Source of the DNA: a bacterium
Lineage (GTDB): Bacteria > Auribacterota > JABMQX01
Length of the DNA: 7,572 nt
Assembly (NCBI GenBank): GCA_013203085.1
Contig: JABMQX010000465.1
Location: 1-7,572, forward strand
Reading direction: 5' to 3'
The translations under genes were made by a program, and so were the position numbers. Below the pieces are notes generated by a model. It was given only the letters and a program-made list of their open reading frames with translations. It made no database searches and had not been told where the DNA came from. The stretch's first letter is position 1, and each line of letters starts with the position of its first letter. This document shows positions 1 to 6,181 of the stretch, piece by piece.

Positions 1-1
1 C

Positions 2-130
2 ATACTCGTAACAGACGCCGCAATCGCTCATTACGAACACGCCATAGGCGCTTTCGCCGCACATCTCGACCTAACACGCGAATCTAACGCGCTGACCTCT
101 ACCTTGGACTGGCTACTTTCCAGTTTTTAG
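2..130 (+). CDS. Possible 3' end of an upstream gene (partial, unrecognised)
   Basis: A plus-strand reading frame is open from the left edge to a TAG stop at 128-130. It would give the last 42 residues of a protein, beginning ILVTDAAIAHYEHAIG and ending LDWLLSSF. The composition looks like a soluble alpha-helical C-terminus, and many codons follow the purine-any-pyrimidine pattern typical of coding DNA. I recognise no family. A frame of this length can occur by chance. The opposite strand has a competing short open frame (ATG at 62-64 running off the left edge, starting MCGESAYGVFV) in the complementary codon register, and at most one of them is likely to be real. If the plus frame is real, this gene converges on the large minus-strand gene. 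Confidence 0.25.
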   Translation: MLVTDAAIAHYEHAIGAFAAHLDLTRESNALTSTLDWLLSSF

Positions 131-309
131 AATCCACGCGCCGCATAATGGCGGATCCGGAGAATATGCCTCTAAAGCTTTCTTGACTCCCGAAACGGTC
201 TCTGGGCAAAGAGTGTTCAATAAGGACTGAGTCAATGGATGGCACAAACTCTGTGGGGCAGGACAGTGCCACATTTGTGGAACGCCAGCGACAGCACTTC
301 GCGCGACAT
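131..309. other. Intergenic region downstream of the large minus-strand gene
   Basis: I see no convincing gene here. Small hairpins are present: CCGC/GCGG at 141-154 with a 6-nt loop, and the near-perfect palindrome CCACATTTGTGG at 269-280. Neither is followed on either strand by a T-tract, so no intrinsic terminator can be called for the minus-strand gene that stops at 310. A minus-strand open frame crosses this stretch (379 down to 113), but it overlaps the 3' end of the large gene and resembles no family. Confidence 0.4.
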
Positions 310-3300
310 TCATCTCTGCGCTGTCAGTTTGGCCTCTGTACTTTTCTTTTGTTCGGCACACAGCACTGCCAGGCCGCACAGAGCTGTGGCCTTTGCCGGA
401 GATGAGGCGGTGTCACCATGAGGAATGAACTCAACTTCCAAGTTGCGTTCCACTTCTATGCCGGGGAATTCGATGGAGACAGCGCGCCTGGCGCCTCCCG
501 CGCGTTGCGCGATGTCAAAACCTTCAACGACAGTATTTCCCTGTAGCTTGATATCAAAGCCTGTTTCTTCTGGCTGGCTGTCTTCCAGTTCAGCGAAATA
601 CAGGCGCACAACATACGTTGCTGGTTCGTCGTTTTTGCCGCGCAAAGGTATCACACATCGTTTGATGCCCTTGGCGCGAGAAGTGAAAACCCAAGGCGTA
701 TCAGTCCTGGCAACCGGCGCCGATTCGCTGCTTTGGTGGAAGTATCCGCCGCCGTCAAAGAACTCCACCTGCAAGTCGAGGGAGAAGCCCATCGCTTTTC
801 TGTCTGAGGGCAAGGTTGGGCGAGGATATCCGAACCACAATATCCCTTGAGAATCTCGCCGATCACCGGGTGCTCCGAGATTGACGGCCAGATGCTGAAC
901 CGGCGTATTCGGACCACCCGTACTGTATATTGCCCATCGGTAATGGTCCGCCCGCGGTTCGAGGGCAAGGGAACAGATTATGGGAAAGAGACATATGCAG
1001 CCCGCACTCGCTTCCGGCATGAGGGCAAGTCCGTCGGCGGGAATCGCATTGATCCAACATCCAAGCCGATGTGCGGCAAAATGTCGTATCCCGCTGTCAT
1101 CGTGGAGGTCATAGTAGGCGGTAAAGCCGGAACGCATCAGAAGCATCTGTGGACACGCGGAAATTGCCCCACAGTGATGGCCCGGCCGCAAGAACTGCCA
1201 CGGAGTCTCAACGCCGCTGAGAGGATGACGGCGCATCCTCTGCTCTCCTGTCTTGAGGTCAAACGCCCAGGGCTCTGCGAGAACAGTGTCGCCAACGATC
1301 ACGGGACGATGACGATAGTCTGCATCTCTTGCCCATAGCCGCTCGCCCGTTCTGGCGGAAAGCGCCACCAGTCGCCGTCTTGAGAACTCTCCGGAAAGGA
1401 ACTGCTTCCAATAGTGGCCATTGGCGTTGGCTCCGCACAGGACCACGATACCGTTACGGTACATCGCGGTCAGCTCGCCGCCTCCAATGCCAATATTGCT
1501 GCAGTCTGTGACATCAACAGGTCTTTCCCAGAGTTTTCCGCCTGTTTTTGCGTCCAGTGCCACCGCCATGCGCACGTCCAGGCTCTTTATCGCTTCTTCG
1601 GCTTTCTTGGCCTCATCGCCCTTAAGACTTGCCATACGTGACTTGTCTTTCCTCAACATCTGCTCTCGCTGTTGTGGGGTCAGAGAGTTGTCCACAAAGA
1701 ATAGCCATCCATCTCCAATTGCAATAGTGAGGTTAACAATGTTGTTACTCTCATACTCCCAGAGATTTTCTCCATTTCCGGCATCGATGGCAAAAACCGT
1801 GTCGGAAACACCGACACGCCTCATGCTGCTTCCATAGACAATGCCGTCCACATAGGCGAGGTAGCCCCACTTAGATGAGTTGTCACCGGGCTTAGAAGGC
1901 ATTTGCCAGGTGTCCCGTGTTTCCCCTGTTCCGGCATCGAGTTGGAGGCATTTGTCATCTACGGCGACAATAAGGCTATCTTCCAATGCAGCGAGGTTAC
2001 CGCATTCACTTCTCTTGAGCCGTGTACGCATCGCACCAGGGATATCTCGCTTCCACAATAGCGCGCCGTTGTAGGAGTCGTAAGCCATGACCACATTCTC
2101 GCCCTGAATGAGAAGCCGGCCATTGATCGCGAGTGGGGCAGCGGCAGCATTATGACGGTTGACCATGGGTGCCGGCCCCGGCTCGCCAAACCAGAGCAAT
2201 CCGAGCGGCCCGCTTAGCAACTGGTCGTTGCCACATCCTGTGTTTCCGGGATTAGCATATTGATGCGTCCACTTGCCTGCACCGGGTAGTGCTCCTCGCC
2301 TCAAGGTTGCCCACAGACCGTTGGTCTCACTGATTTGGCACCTCCCCAGTTCCGCCCTATCAAACCAGGGAACCAGTTTCTCTGCGGATAATGCGTCCTT
2401 CTGACTGTGCGCATTCGCCGGCATGCCCAGACAAATCGTGCCACCGCATGGCTTCAAGTGCCTTGCAAGTTGACCGGGGTCTCCTGGGACTTCTCCCGTA
2501 AGAAGCAGGCTGTCAGAGACGATCAGATTCGCGAAGTAGTTCGAATATGGCAGCGCCGAGAGGTCGCCTTGGTCCACGACAACCCTTCCGCCATACACCC
2601 CGGCTGCATCGAGGGCTGACCTTGCGGCATGGACTTTCGATGGATCCGGTTCGATACCGATGATATGCAGGTCTGTCCGCCGAGCCAACTCGAGGGCCAA
2701 CCGCCCCCGTTCAGCCCCGAGGACAAGACAATAACCTTTTGTGACCCCACTCTCCGTAATGATAGCCTCGGCGGCGGCTTCATAGATCAGCGTTAGTTCG
2801 TCTTCCGGATAAGGAGCAACGACAGGGGTCTTGGTTTGCCTGACAACTCGAGTTTCATCATCTCCTGCTTGGCCCGAAGCAAAGCAGTAGATTCGGCCAT
2901 TGTCGGTGCTCACGTAGAGATGCCCGTCTGCTATGGCGAGACCGCGGGCTTTGCCCTCTACCTTAGCTTCCCAAACCCTATCACCGTTCACCCTGTTAAA
3001 GGCATTGACCTCGTCCTGCCCACCAGCAAGAACAAGATTTTTACTCACGACCAATTCCGCATCGCACGAGCTTACCTCATGCCACTTAATGCCGGGTCGG
3101 ATGCTCTGCCTGCGGTGTTGCGTCAACTCCGCCTCAACACGCTCGAGCTGTTGTTTAAGGCGCTTGCGCTGCTCTCCCTTTGCTCTGTTCAACTGGCTTC
3201 GCAGTGTCTTGATTCTGTATTCGAGTGAATTTCGGCGCCTGCTTGCCTGGGCGTATGCTACTCGATCCAGGGCGAGGATCTCCCGCCCTGTTGCCATATA

Positions 3301-4290
3301 GGCCATATCTCCTGCAATAGTCAATCGCCTCCCAGGAAACCAGGCAAAGCCCGTCTTGCCAGTTTCCTGGTCAAGAGCCAGCAAGTGTTCCTGCGTGCCA
3401 GTATAGATCTGGTTGTCGGCAAGCAACGCGTAGGTACCACCAATGACGCCCCCGGCTTGTTCTCCTCGCCAGCCGTAGTTGGGACTAAACATCATACGTC
3501 CGGTCAATTTGTCAAAGGCCACCGGCAGCGCCCTTCCAGATGGAACGAACAATCTGGTCGCCGCAGCCAATAAGTATCCCTGCGGAGATAGCTCGTTTCG
3601 ATACGCCTGCCCCTCACTGATGGTGTCGTTCCTCCAAACAGTCTTTCCATTATCAGCACGGACCGCCAGAAGGTAAACATTCTCGTGGGGGAATACTCCG
3701 GCCCCGAAATAGACGATCCCGTCATCAACGAGCACATCGGTTCTAATCGGCCACCGCGAGATCATTCGTCCGTTGCCAAGGAGCCTTTCATCACTTGGTC
3801 CTCCGCGCTTTTTCCAAATGAGGTCACCAGTATCAGCTCTGAGGCAGCGGACAAAGCCGTCATCTGAGCCCACAAAGACTCGATCATTCCAGATGGTCGG
3901 TGCAAGCCGGACGGGACCGCCCGTATAGAAAGACCAGATCTCTTCTCCGGTAGTGGCAGATAAGGCGTAGACCTTGTCGTCGGCTGAAGAGCCGAAATAG
4001 ACGCGGCCGCCAGCCGCAGCTACCTGGAAGGCATCATCGAAATCCACCCGGTGACGCAGTAAGAAACCTTCTCTGGGGCGCCTGGCGGGAGGAGACCAGG
4101 CCGGTTTGGGCCGATCTGTCGGCACATACGCCCACCGGAGCTGCAAGGGTTGCCCGAGCGACTCAGCCGTGCTGCCTGTGCGCGCGATGTCATGACGGTA
4201 CGTCGGCCAGTCTGATGCCATAGTGACCGCAAAGGTCAGCGATAGAACGAATACCAGGACCAAAAAAGCGGGGATTGTTCGTTTTGACAT
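310..4290 (-). CDS. Exported PQQ-like beta-propeller / methyltransferase-like / malectin-like multidomain protein
   Basis: This encodes a 1,326-residue protein of unknown function. Residues 1-25 are a signal peptide: basic MSKR, a hydrophobic core, and likely cleavage after VTMA, so it probably acts in the periplasm or outside the cell. The mature protein opens with SDWPTYRHDIARTG, a common start of PQQ-like propellers. Propeller 1 covers about 27-475, with repeats such as VYALSATTGEEIW and VRCLRADTGDLIW, interrupted by a charged helical insert at 345-395. A class I methyltransferase-like domain lies at about 498-665. Propeller 2 runs from about 673 to 1115, with a second charged helical insert at 870-905 and a cysteine-rich end (C1040, C1046, C1078, C1098, C1100, C1106). 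A malectin-like domain occupies about 1133-1313 (VRLYFAELED, GFDIKLQG), suggesting carbohydrate binding. The start is supported by AGGAGG at 4298-4303, 7 nt upstream of ATG. No quinoprotein dehydrogenase active site is evident, so a binding or scaffold role is more likely. The domain calls are firm; the function is unknown. It is transcribed divergently from the riboflavin genes with no evident link to them. Confidence 0.9.
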   Translation of the reverse strand: MSKRTIPAFLVLVFVLSLTFAVTMASDWPTYRHDIARTGSTAESLGQPLQLRWAYVPTDRPKPAWSPPARRPREGFLLRHRVDFDDAFQVAAAGGRVYFGSSADDKVYALSATTGEEIWSFYTGGPVRLAPTIWNDRVFVGSDDGFVRCLRADTGDLIWKKRGGPSDERLLGNGRMISRWPIRTDVLVDDGIVYFGAGVFPHENVYLLAVRADNGKTVWRNDTISEGQAYRNELSPQGYLLAAATRLFVPSGRALPVAFDKLTGRMMFSPNYGWRGEQAGGVIGGTYALLADNQIYTGTQEHLLALDQETGKTGFAWFPGRRLTIAGDMAYMATGREILALDRVAYAQASRRRNSLEYRIKTLRSQLNRAKGEQRKRLKQQLERVEAELTQHRRQSIRPGIKWHEVSSCDAELVVSKNLVLAGGQDEVNAFNRVNGDRVWEAKVEGKARGLAIADGHLYVSTDNGRIYCFASGQAGDDETRVVRQTKTPVVAPYPEDELTLIYEAAAEAIITESGVTKGYCLVLGAERGRLALELARRTDLHIIGIEPDPSKVHAARSALDAAGVYGGRVVVDQGDLSALPYSNYFANLIVSDSLLLTGEVPGDPGQLARHLKPCGGTICLGMPANAHSQKDALSAEKLVPWFDRAELGRCQISETNGLWATLRRGALPGAGKWTHQYANPGNTGCGNDQLLSGPLGLLWFGEPGPAPMVNRHNAAAAPLAINGRLLIQGENVVMAYDSYNGALLWKRDIPGAMRTRLKRSECGNLAALEDSLIVAVDDKCLQLDAGTGETRDTWQMPSKPGDNSSKWGYLAYVDGIVYGSSMRRVGVSDTVFAIDAGNGENLWEYESNNIVNLTIAIGDGWLFFVDNSLTPQQREQMLRKDKSRMASLKGDEAKKAEEAIKSLDVRMAVALDAKTGGKLWERPVDVTDCSNIGIGGGELTAMYRNGIVVLCGANANGHYWKQFLSGEFSRRRLVALSARTGERLWARDADYRHRPVIVGDTVLAEPWAFDLKTGEQRMRRHPLSGVETPWQFLRPGHHCGAISACPQMLLMRSGFTAYYDLHDDSGIRHFAAHRLGCWINAIPADGLALMPEASAGCICLFPIICSLALEPRADHYRWAIYSTGGPNTPVQHLAVNLGAPGDRRDSQGILWFGYPRPTLPSDRKAMGFSLDLQVEFFDGGGYFHQSSESAPVARTDTPWVFTSRAKGIKRCVIPLRGKNDEPATYVVRLYFAELEDSQPEETGFDIKLQGNTVVEGFDIAQRAGGARRAVSIEFPGIEVERNLEVEFIPHGDTASSPAKATALCGLAVLCAEQKKSTEAKLTAQR

Positions 4291-4297
4291 ACTCGGT

Positions 4298-4303
4298 CCT
4301 CCT
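4298..4303 (-). promoter_or_regulatory. Ribosome binding site of the propeller gene
   Basis: On the minus strand AGGAGG lies 7 nt before the ATG at 4288-4290. This consensus Shine-Dalgarno sequence fixes the start and places the hydrophobic signal peptide at the true N-terminus. Confidence 0.75.
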
Positions 4304-4433
4304 ATCTGTGCTCAGAGAGAGAATTCATGGGCTGCCTGCCCGGCAAACCTGGAATGCAGCCGGTAGATAAAACTATCAACAGCAACGTATCTTTGGGCTG
4401 AACGAGGGTCCAATGCCCACTTCATTACCGATT

Positions 4434-4461
4434 AGTATACTTCCCAGTGCATGAAGGGCAA
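4434..4461 (-). promoter_or_regulatory. Candidate sigma70-type promoter of the propeller gene
   Basis: Read on the minus strand, TTGCCC (4456-4461, four of six to consensus) is followed after 16 nt by TATACT (4434-4439, five of six). Transcription would start near 4427, leaving a 5' leader of about 137 nt. A perfect TATAAT also lies on the minus strand at 4465-4470, but the sequence about 17 nt upstream of it (CTCAGC) is a poor -35. Either or both could be used. Confidence 0.4.
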
Positions 4462-4497
4462 GGAATTATATCCGAGCATCCACGAATGCTGAGGCTC

Positions 4498-4517
4498 TGT
4501 GGTCATCAATGATAACA
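4498..4517. repeat. 20-nt imperfect palindrome, possible operator
   Basis: The half-sites TGTGGTCAT and ATGATAACA flank a CA centre and match as an inverted repeat at seven of nine positions (TGT..TCAT / ATGA..ACA). It lies about 30 bp upstream of the minus-strand TATAAT and about 100 bp upstream of the riboflavin promoter -35. The size and symmetry suit a dimeric DNA-binding protein. No known operator consensus is matched. Confidence 0.3.
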
Positions 4518-4553
4518 CAGGCAACCTGTTCATCACCTCGGCACACAGGTAAC
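4515..4553 (+). repeat. Direct repeat pair ACACAGG(C/T)AAC
   Basis: ACACAGGCAAC at 4515-4525 and ACACAGGTAAC at 4543-4553 match at ten of eleven positions and are 28 nt apart, start to start. The first copy overlaps both the palindrome ending at 4517 and the hairpin at 4517-4529. The role is unknown; iterated binding sites are one possibility. Confidence 0.4.
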
Positions 4554-4620
4554 TCAACCTCCTATGGGACTGTTTACCTTCCATGTGTACAGCACAGAAA
4601 AAAACGCGACGGGAAAGGGA

Positions 4621-4649
4621 TTGACATGCTGGAGTGAGGATGTTAAATT
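4621..4649 (+). promoter_or_regulatory. Sigma70-type promoter of the riboflavin operon
   Basis: A perfect -35 TTGACA (4621-4626) is followed by an optimal 17-nt spacer and a -10 of TAAATT (4644-4649, four of six). The predicted start is around 4656, the first base of helix P1 of the FMN riboswitch, so the aptamer would form the extreme 5' end of the mRNA. The match in position with an independently recognised riboswitch strengthens the call. Confidence 0.75.
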
Positions 4650-4655
4650 GAAAAT

Positions 4656-4773
4656 GATCTTCGGGGCAGGGTGAAATTCCCGACCGGCGGTATAGCCCGC
4701 GAGTTCCGCCTAAGGCGGAATTGATCCGGTGACATTCCGGAGCCGACAGTCACAGTCTGGATGGGAGAAGATC
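4656..4773 (+). ncRNA. FMN riboswitch (RFN element) aptamer
   Basis: The sequence carries the conserved blocks of the flavin mononucleotide aptamer in order: GGGGCAGGGTGAAATTCCCG and ACCGGCGGTATAGCCCGCGA, then a variable hairpin (TTCCGCC/GGCGGAA, 4704-4720), then GATCCGGTG...TTCCGGAGCCGACAGT and the closing GGATGGGAGAAGATC. Helix P1 is a perfect 7-bp pairing of GATCTTC (4656-4662) with GAAGATC (4767-4773). In this class FMN binding stabilises the aptamer and shuts off downstream riboflavin genes. Here it sits between a strong promoter and an intrinsic terminator ahead of ribBA, so control is most likely by transcription termination. Confidence 0.97.
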
Positions 4774-4800
4774 TGTAGCAAAACAAGATTGCGAGTTTGC

Positions 4801-4837
4801 AAGCCCCGAAGATACAACGTTCGGGGCTTTTGCTTTT
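4801..4837 (+). terminator. Intrinsic terminator of the FMN riboswitch expression platform
   Basis: AAGCCCCGAA (4801-4810) and TTCGGGGCTT (4820-4829) form a perfect 10-bp stem with a 9-nt loop, followed by TTTTGCTTTT. The 5' arm is also complementary to the 5' strand of the aptamer. ATCTTCGGGGC (4657-4667) can pair over 11 bp with GCCCCGAAGAT (4803-4813), breaking both helix P1 and the terminator. This gives an antiterminated (FMN-free) and a terminated (FMN-bound) state. A small linker hairpin (GCAAA 4778-4782 with TTTGC 4796-4800) abuts the terminator. Confidence 0.92.
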
Positions 4838-4933
4838 GCGGTGTGGGTACGAGCGAGGCGGCGGATCCATTGCCCGGAACGGGTAGCGGCGAAAGAGTCA
4901 AGCGTGCCCCGGAGGCGAAGAGAGGTTTGGAAG

Positions 4934-6127
4934 ATGGGAATAAGCAATATCGAACAGGTCATTGAAGATTTCACGGCAGGGAAAATCGTCATTGTTGTGG
5001 ACGATAAGAGCCGCGAGAACGAAGGCGATTTCATCATGGCGGCGGAGAAGGTCACGCCCGAAGCGATAAACTTCATGGCGAAGTACGGGCGGGGACTGAT
5101 ATGCCTCCCGGCAACGAAGGAGAGACTTGAGGAGCTGGATTTGCCGCTCATGGTGGACCGAGTGACGGCTCTCCACGGGACCGCCTTTACCGTAACGATA
5201 GACGCGAAGGAGGGCGCCACGACAGGTATCTCGGCGGCGGACAGGGCCCGAACGATCAAGCTGTTGACGCAGCCGGATGCGAGGCCGGAGGATTTCGCCC
5301 GTCCGGGGCACGTACACCCGATAAGGGCGGTGGAGGGAGGTGTGTTGCGTCGAGCGGGGCACACCGAGGCGGCTGTGGACCTCGCGAAGCTGGCGGGGCT
5401 TTTTCCGGCGGGTGTCCTGTGCGAGATCATGGATGAAGACGGGACGATGGCGAGAGTGCCGACGCTGCTGAAGATCGCCCAAAAACACGGCTTGAAGCTC
5501 GTAACGATAGCAGACCTCATCAAGCATCGCCGCACAGGCGAAGTGCTCTTCAAGAAAATGGCTGAGGCGGACCTTCCCACCGAGCACGGCTTCTTTCGCA
5601 TACACGCGTATGAGAGCTCGGTAGATGAAACGGTTTATGTCGCGCTTGTGATGGGCGAGATTTCCGGCGAGGAGAGCATTCTTGTGAGACCCCACTGCCA
5701 GTGTTTGACGGGGGATGTGTTTCGGTCGGAGAGGTGTGATTGTGGTCCCCAACTGGAAAAGGCGATGAAGTTGATTGCAGCCGAAGGAATCGGTGTTATT
5801 CTTTACATTCCCCACGAGGGGCGAGGGATCGGATTGGTGAATAAGATAAAAGCATACGCCCTGCAGGATGGAGGACTGGACACAGTGGAAGCGAACCTGG
5901 AGTTGGGGTTCAAGCCCGATTTGCGAGACTATGGTCTGGGGGCGCAAATCCTGTGCGATCTCGGCTTGAGAAAAATAAGGCTTTTGACGAATAATCCGAG
6001 CAAGTATGTGGGTCTTCAAGGATACGGGTTGAAGATTGTCGAGAGAGTGCCGATTACGGTCCGCCCGACGAAATATAACAAGAAGTATCTTCAGGTGAAG
6101 AAGGAGAAACTCGGACACGTGTTGTGA
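4934..6127 (+). CDS. ribBA: Bifunctional 3,4-dihydroxy-2-butanone-4-phosphate synthase / GTP cyclohydrolase II
   Basis: This is a 397-residue cytoplasmic enzyme opening both branches of riboflavin synthesis. The N-terminal RibB domain (about 1-200) converts ribulose 5-phosphate to dihydroxybutanone phosphate plus formate. The C-terminal RibA domain (about 205-397) opens GTP to the diaminopyrimidine precursor. RibB marks are DDKSRENEGD at 23-32, RPGHV at 123-127 and GHTEAAVDL at 142-150. RibA marks are the zinc cysteines C257, C268 and C270 with the spacing of E. coli RibA, HEGRGIGL at 294-301, the KIKAY tyrosine Y308 and D329/R331 (equivalents of E. coli Y105, D126 and R128). Length is normal for the fusion. 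ATG 4934 is preferred because GAGAGG (4920-4925) precedes it by 8 nt and MGISNIEQVIEDF matches family N-termini; an in-frame GTG at 4841 lies just behind the terminator. Some residues near the zinc site are unusual (HCQC for HSEC, PHEGRG for RQEGRG). It is controlled by the upstream FMN riboswitch. Confidence 0.97.
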   Translation: MGISNIEQVIEDFTAGKIVIVVDDKSRENEGDFIMAAEKVTPEAINFMAKYGRGLICLPATKERLEELDLPLMVDRVTALHGTAFTVTIDAKEGATTGISAADRARTIKLLTQPDARPEDFARPGHVHPIRAVEGGVLRRAGHTEAAVDLAKLAGLFPAGVLCEIMDEDGTMARVPTLLKIAQKHGLKLVTIADLIKHRRTGEVLFKKMAEADLPTEHGFFRIHAYESSVDETVYVALVMGEISGEESILVRPHCQCLTGDVFRSERCDCGPQLEKAMKLIAAEGIGVILYIPHEGRGIGLVNKIKAYALQDGGLDTVEANLELGFKPDLRDYGLGAQILCDLGLRKIRLLTNNPSKYVGLQGYGLKIVERVPITVRPTKYNKKYLQVKKEKLGHVL

Positions 6128-6145
6128 GGATTGGGGGATTCTTGA

Positions 6146-6172
6146 GACAGGATGAACAGGATGGACAGGAGG
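6146..6172 (+). repeat. Triple 9-nt tandem repeat (CAGGATG-type)
   Basis: Three consecutive units, GACAGGATG, AACAGGATG and GACAGGAGG, fill the gap between ribBA and the next gene. The last unit supplies the AGGAGG Shine-Dalgarno (6167-6172), 9 nt before the ATG at 6182. I recall similar CAGGAT arrays with 9-nt periodicity between genes in unrelated bacteria, but cannot verify this here. Confidence 0.6.
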
Positions 6173-6181
6173 TGAGGAAGC

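Larger units (their letters stand above)
4304..4620. other. Divergent intergenic region with short repeats
   Basis: No gene is evident between the minus-strand propeller gene and the plus-strand riboflavin promoter. The region holds a candidate minus-strand promoter around 4434-4470, a 5-bp inverted repeat AGCAT/ATGCT at 4475-4490, a 20-nt imperfect palindrome at 4498-4517, a perfect hairpin ACAGG-CAA-CCTGT at 4517-4529, and two near-identical 11-nt direct repeats at 4515-4525 and 4543-4553. This arrangement is compatible with transcription-factor binding sites, but no regulator is identifiable. Confidence 0.5.

Noticed and set aside
48..59. GGCG-CTTT-CGCC hairpin near the left edge as a terminator
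   Set aside because: The stem is only 4 bp and there is no T-tract on either strand.
113..379. 88-codon minus-strand frame overlapping the 3' end of the propeller gene
   Set aside because: It overlaps the malectin-like coding sequence in another frame, has no family resemblance and no convincing ribosome binding site.
310..4290. Quinoprotein alcohol dehydrogenase
   Set aside because: The propeller repeats are PQQ-like, but I see no vicinal disulfide or catalytic metal-site motif of the dehydrogenases, and the domain mix does not fit.
4841..4933. 31-codon N-terminal extension of RibBA from GTG 4841
   Set aside because: The start would lie just behind the terminator with no Shine-Dalgarno, and the added residues (rich in R, E, A) are absent from family members. 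ATG 4934 has GAGAGG at 8 nt.
4750..5601. 283-codon open frame on the minus strand starting inside ribBA and ending in the riboswitch
   Set aside because: It overlaps the FMN aptamer and ribBA, has serine- and arginine-rich low-complexity character, and has no homologous motif.
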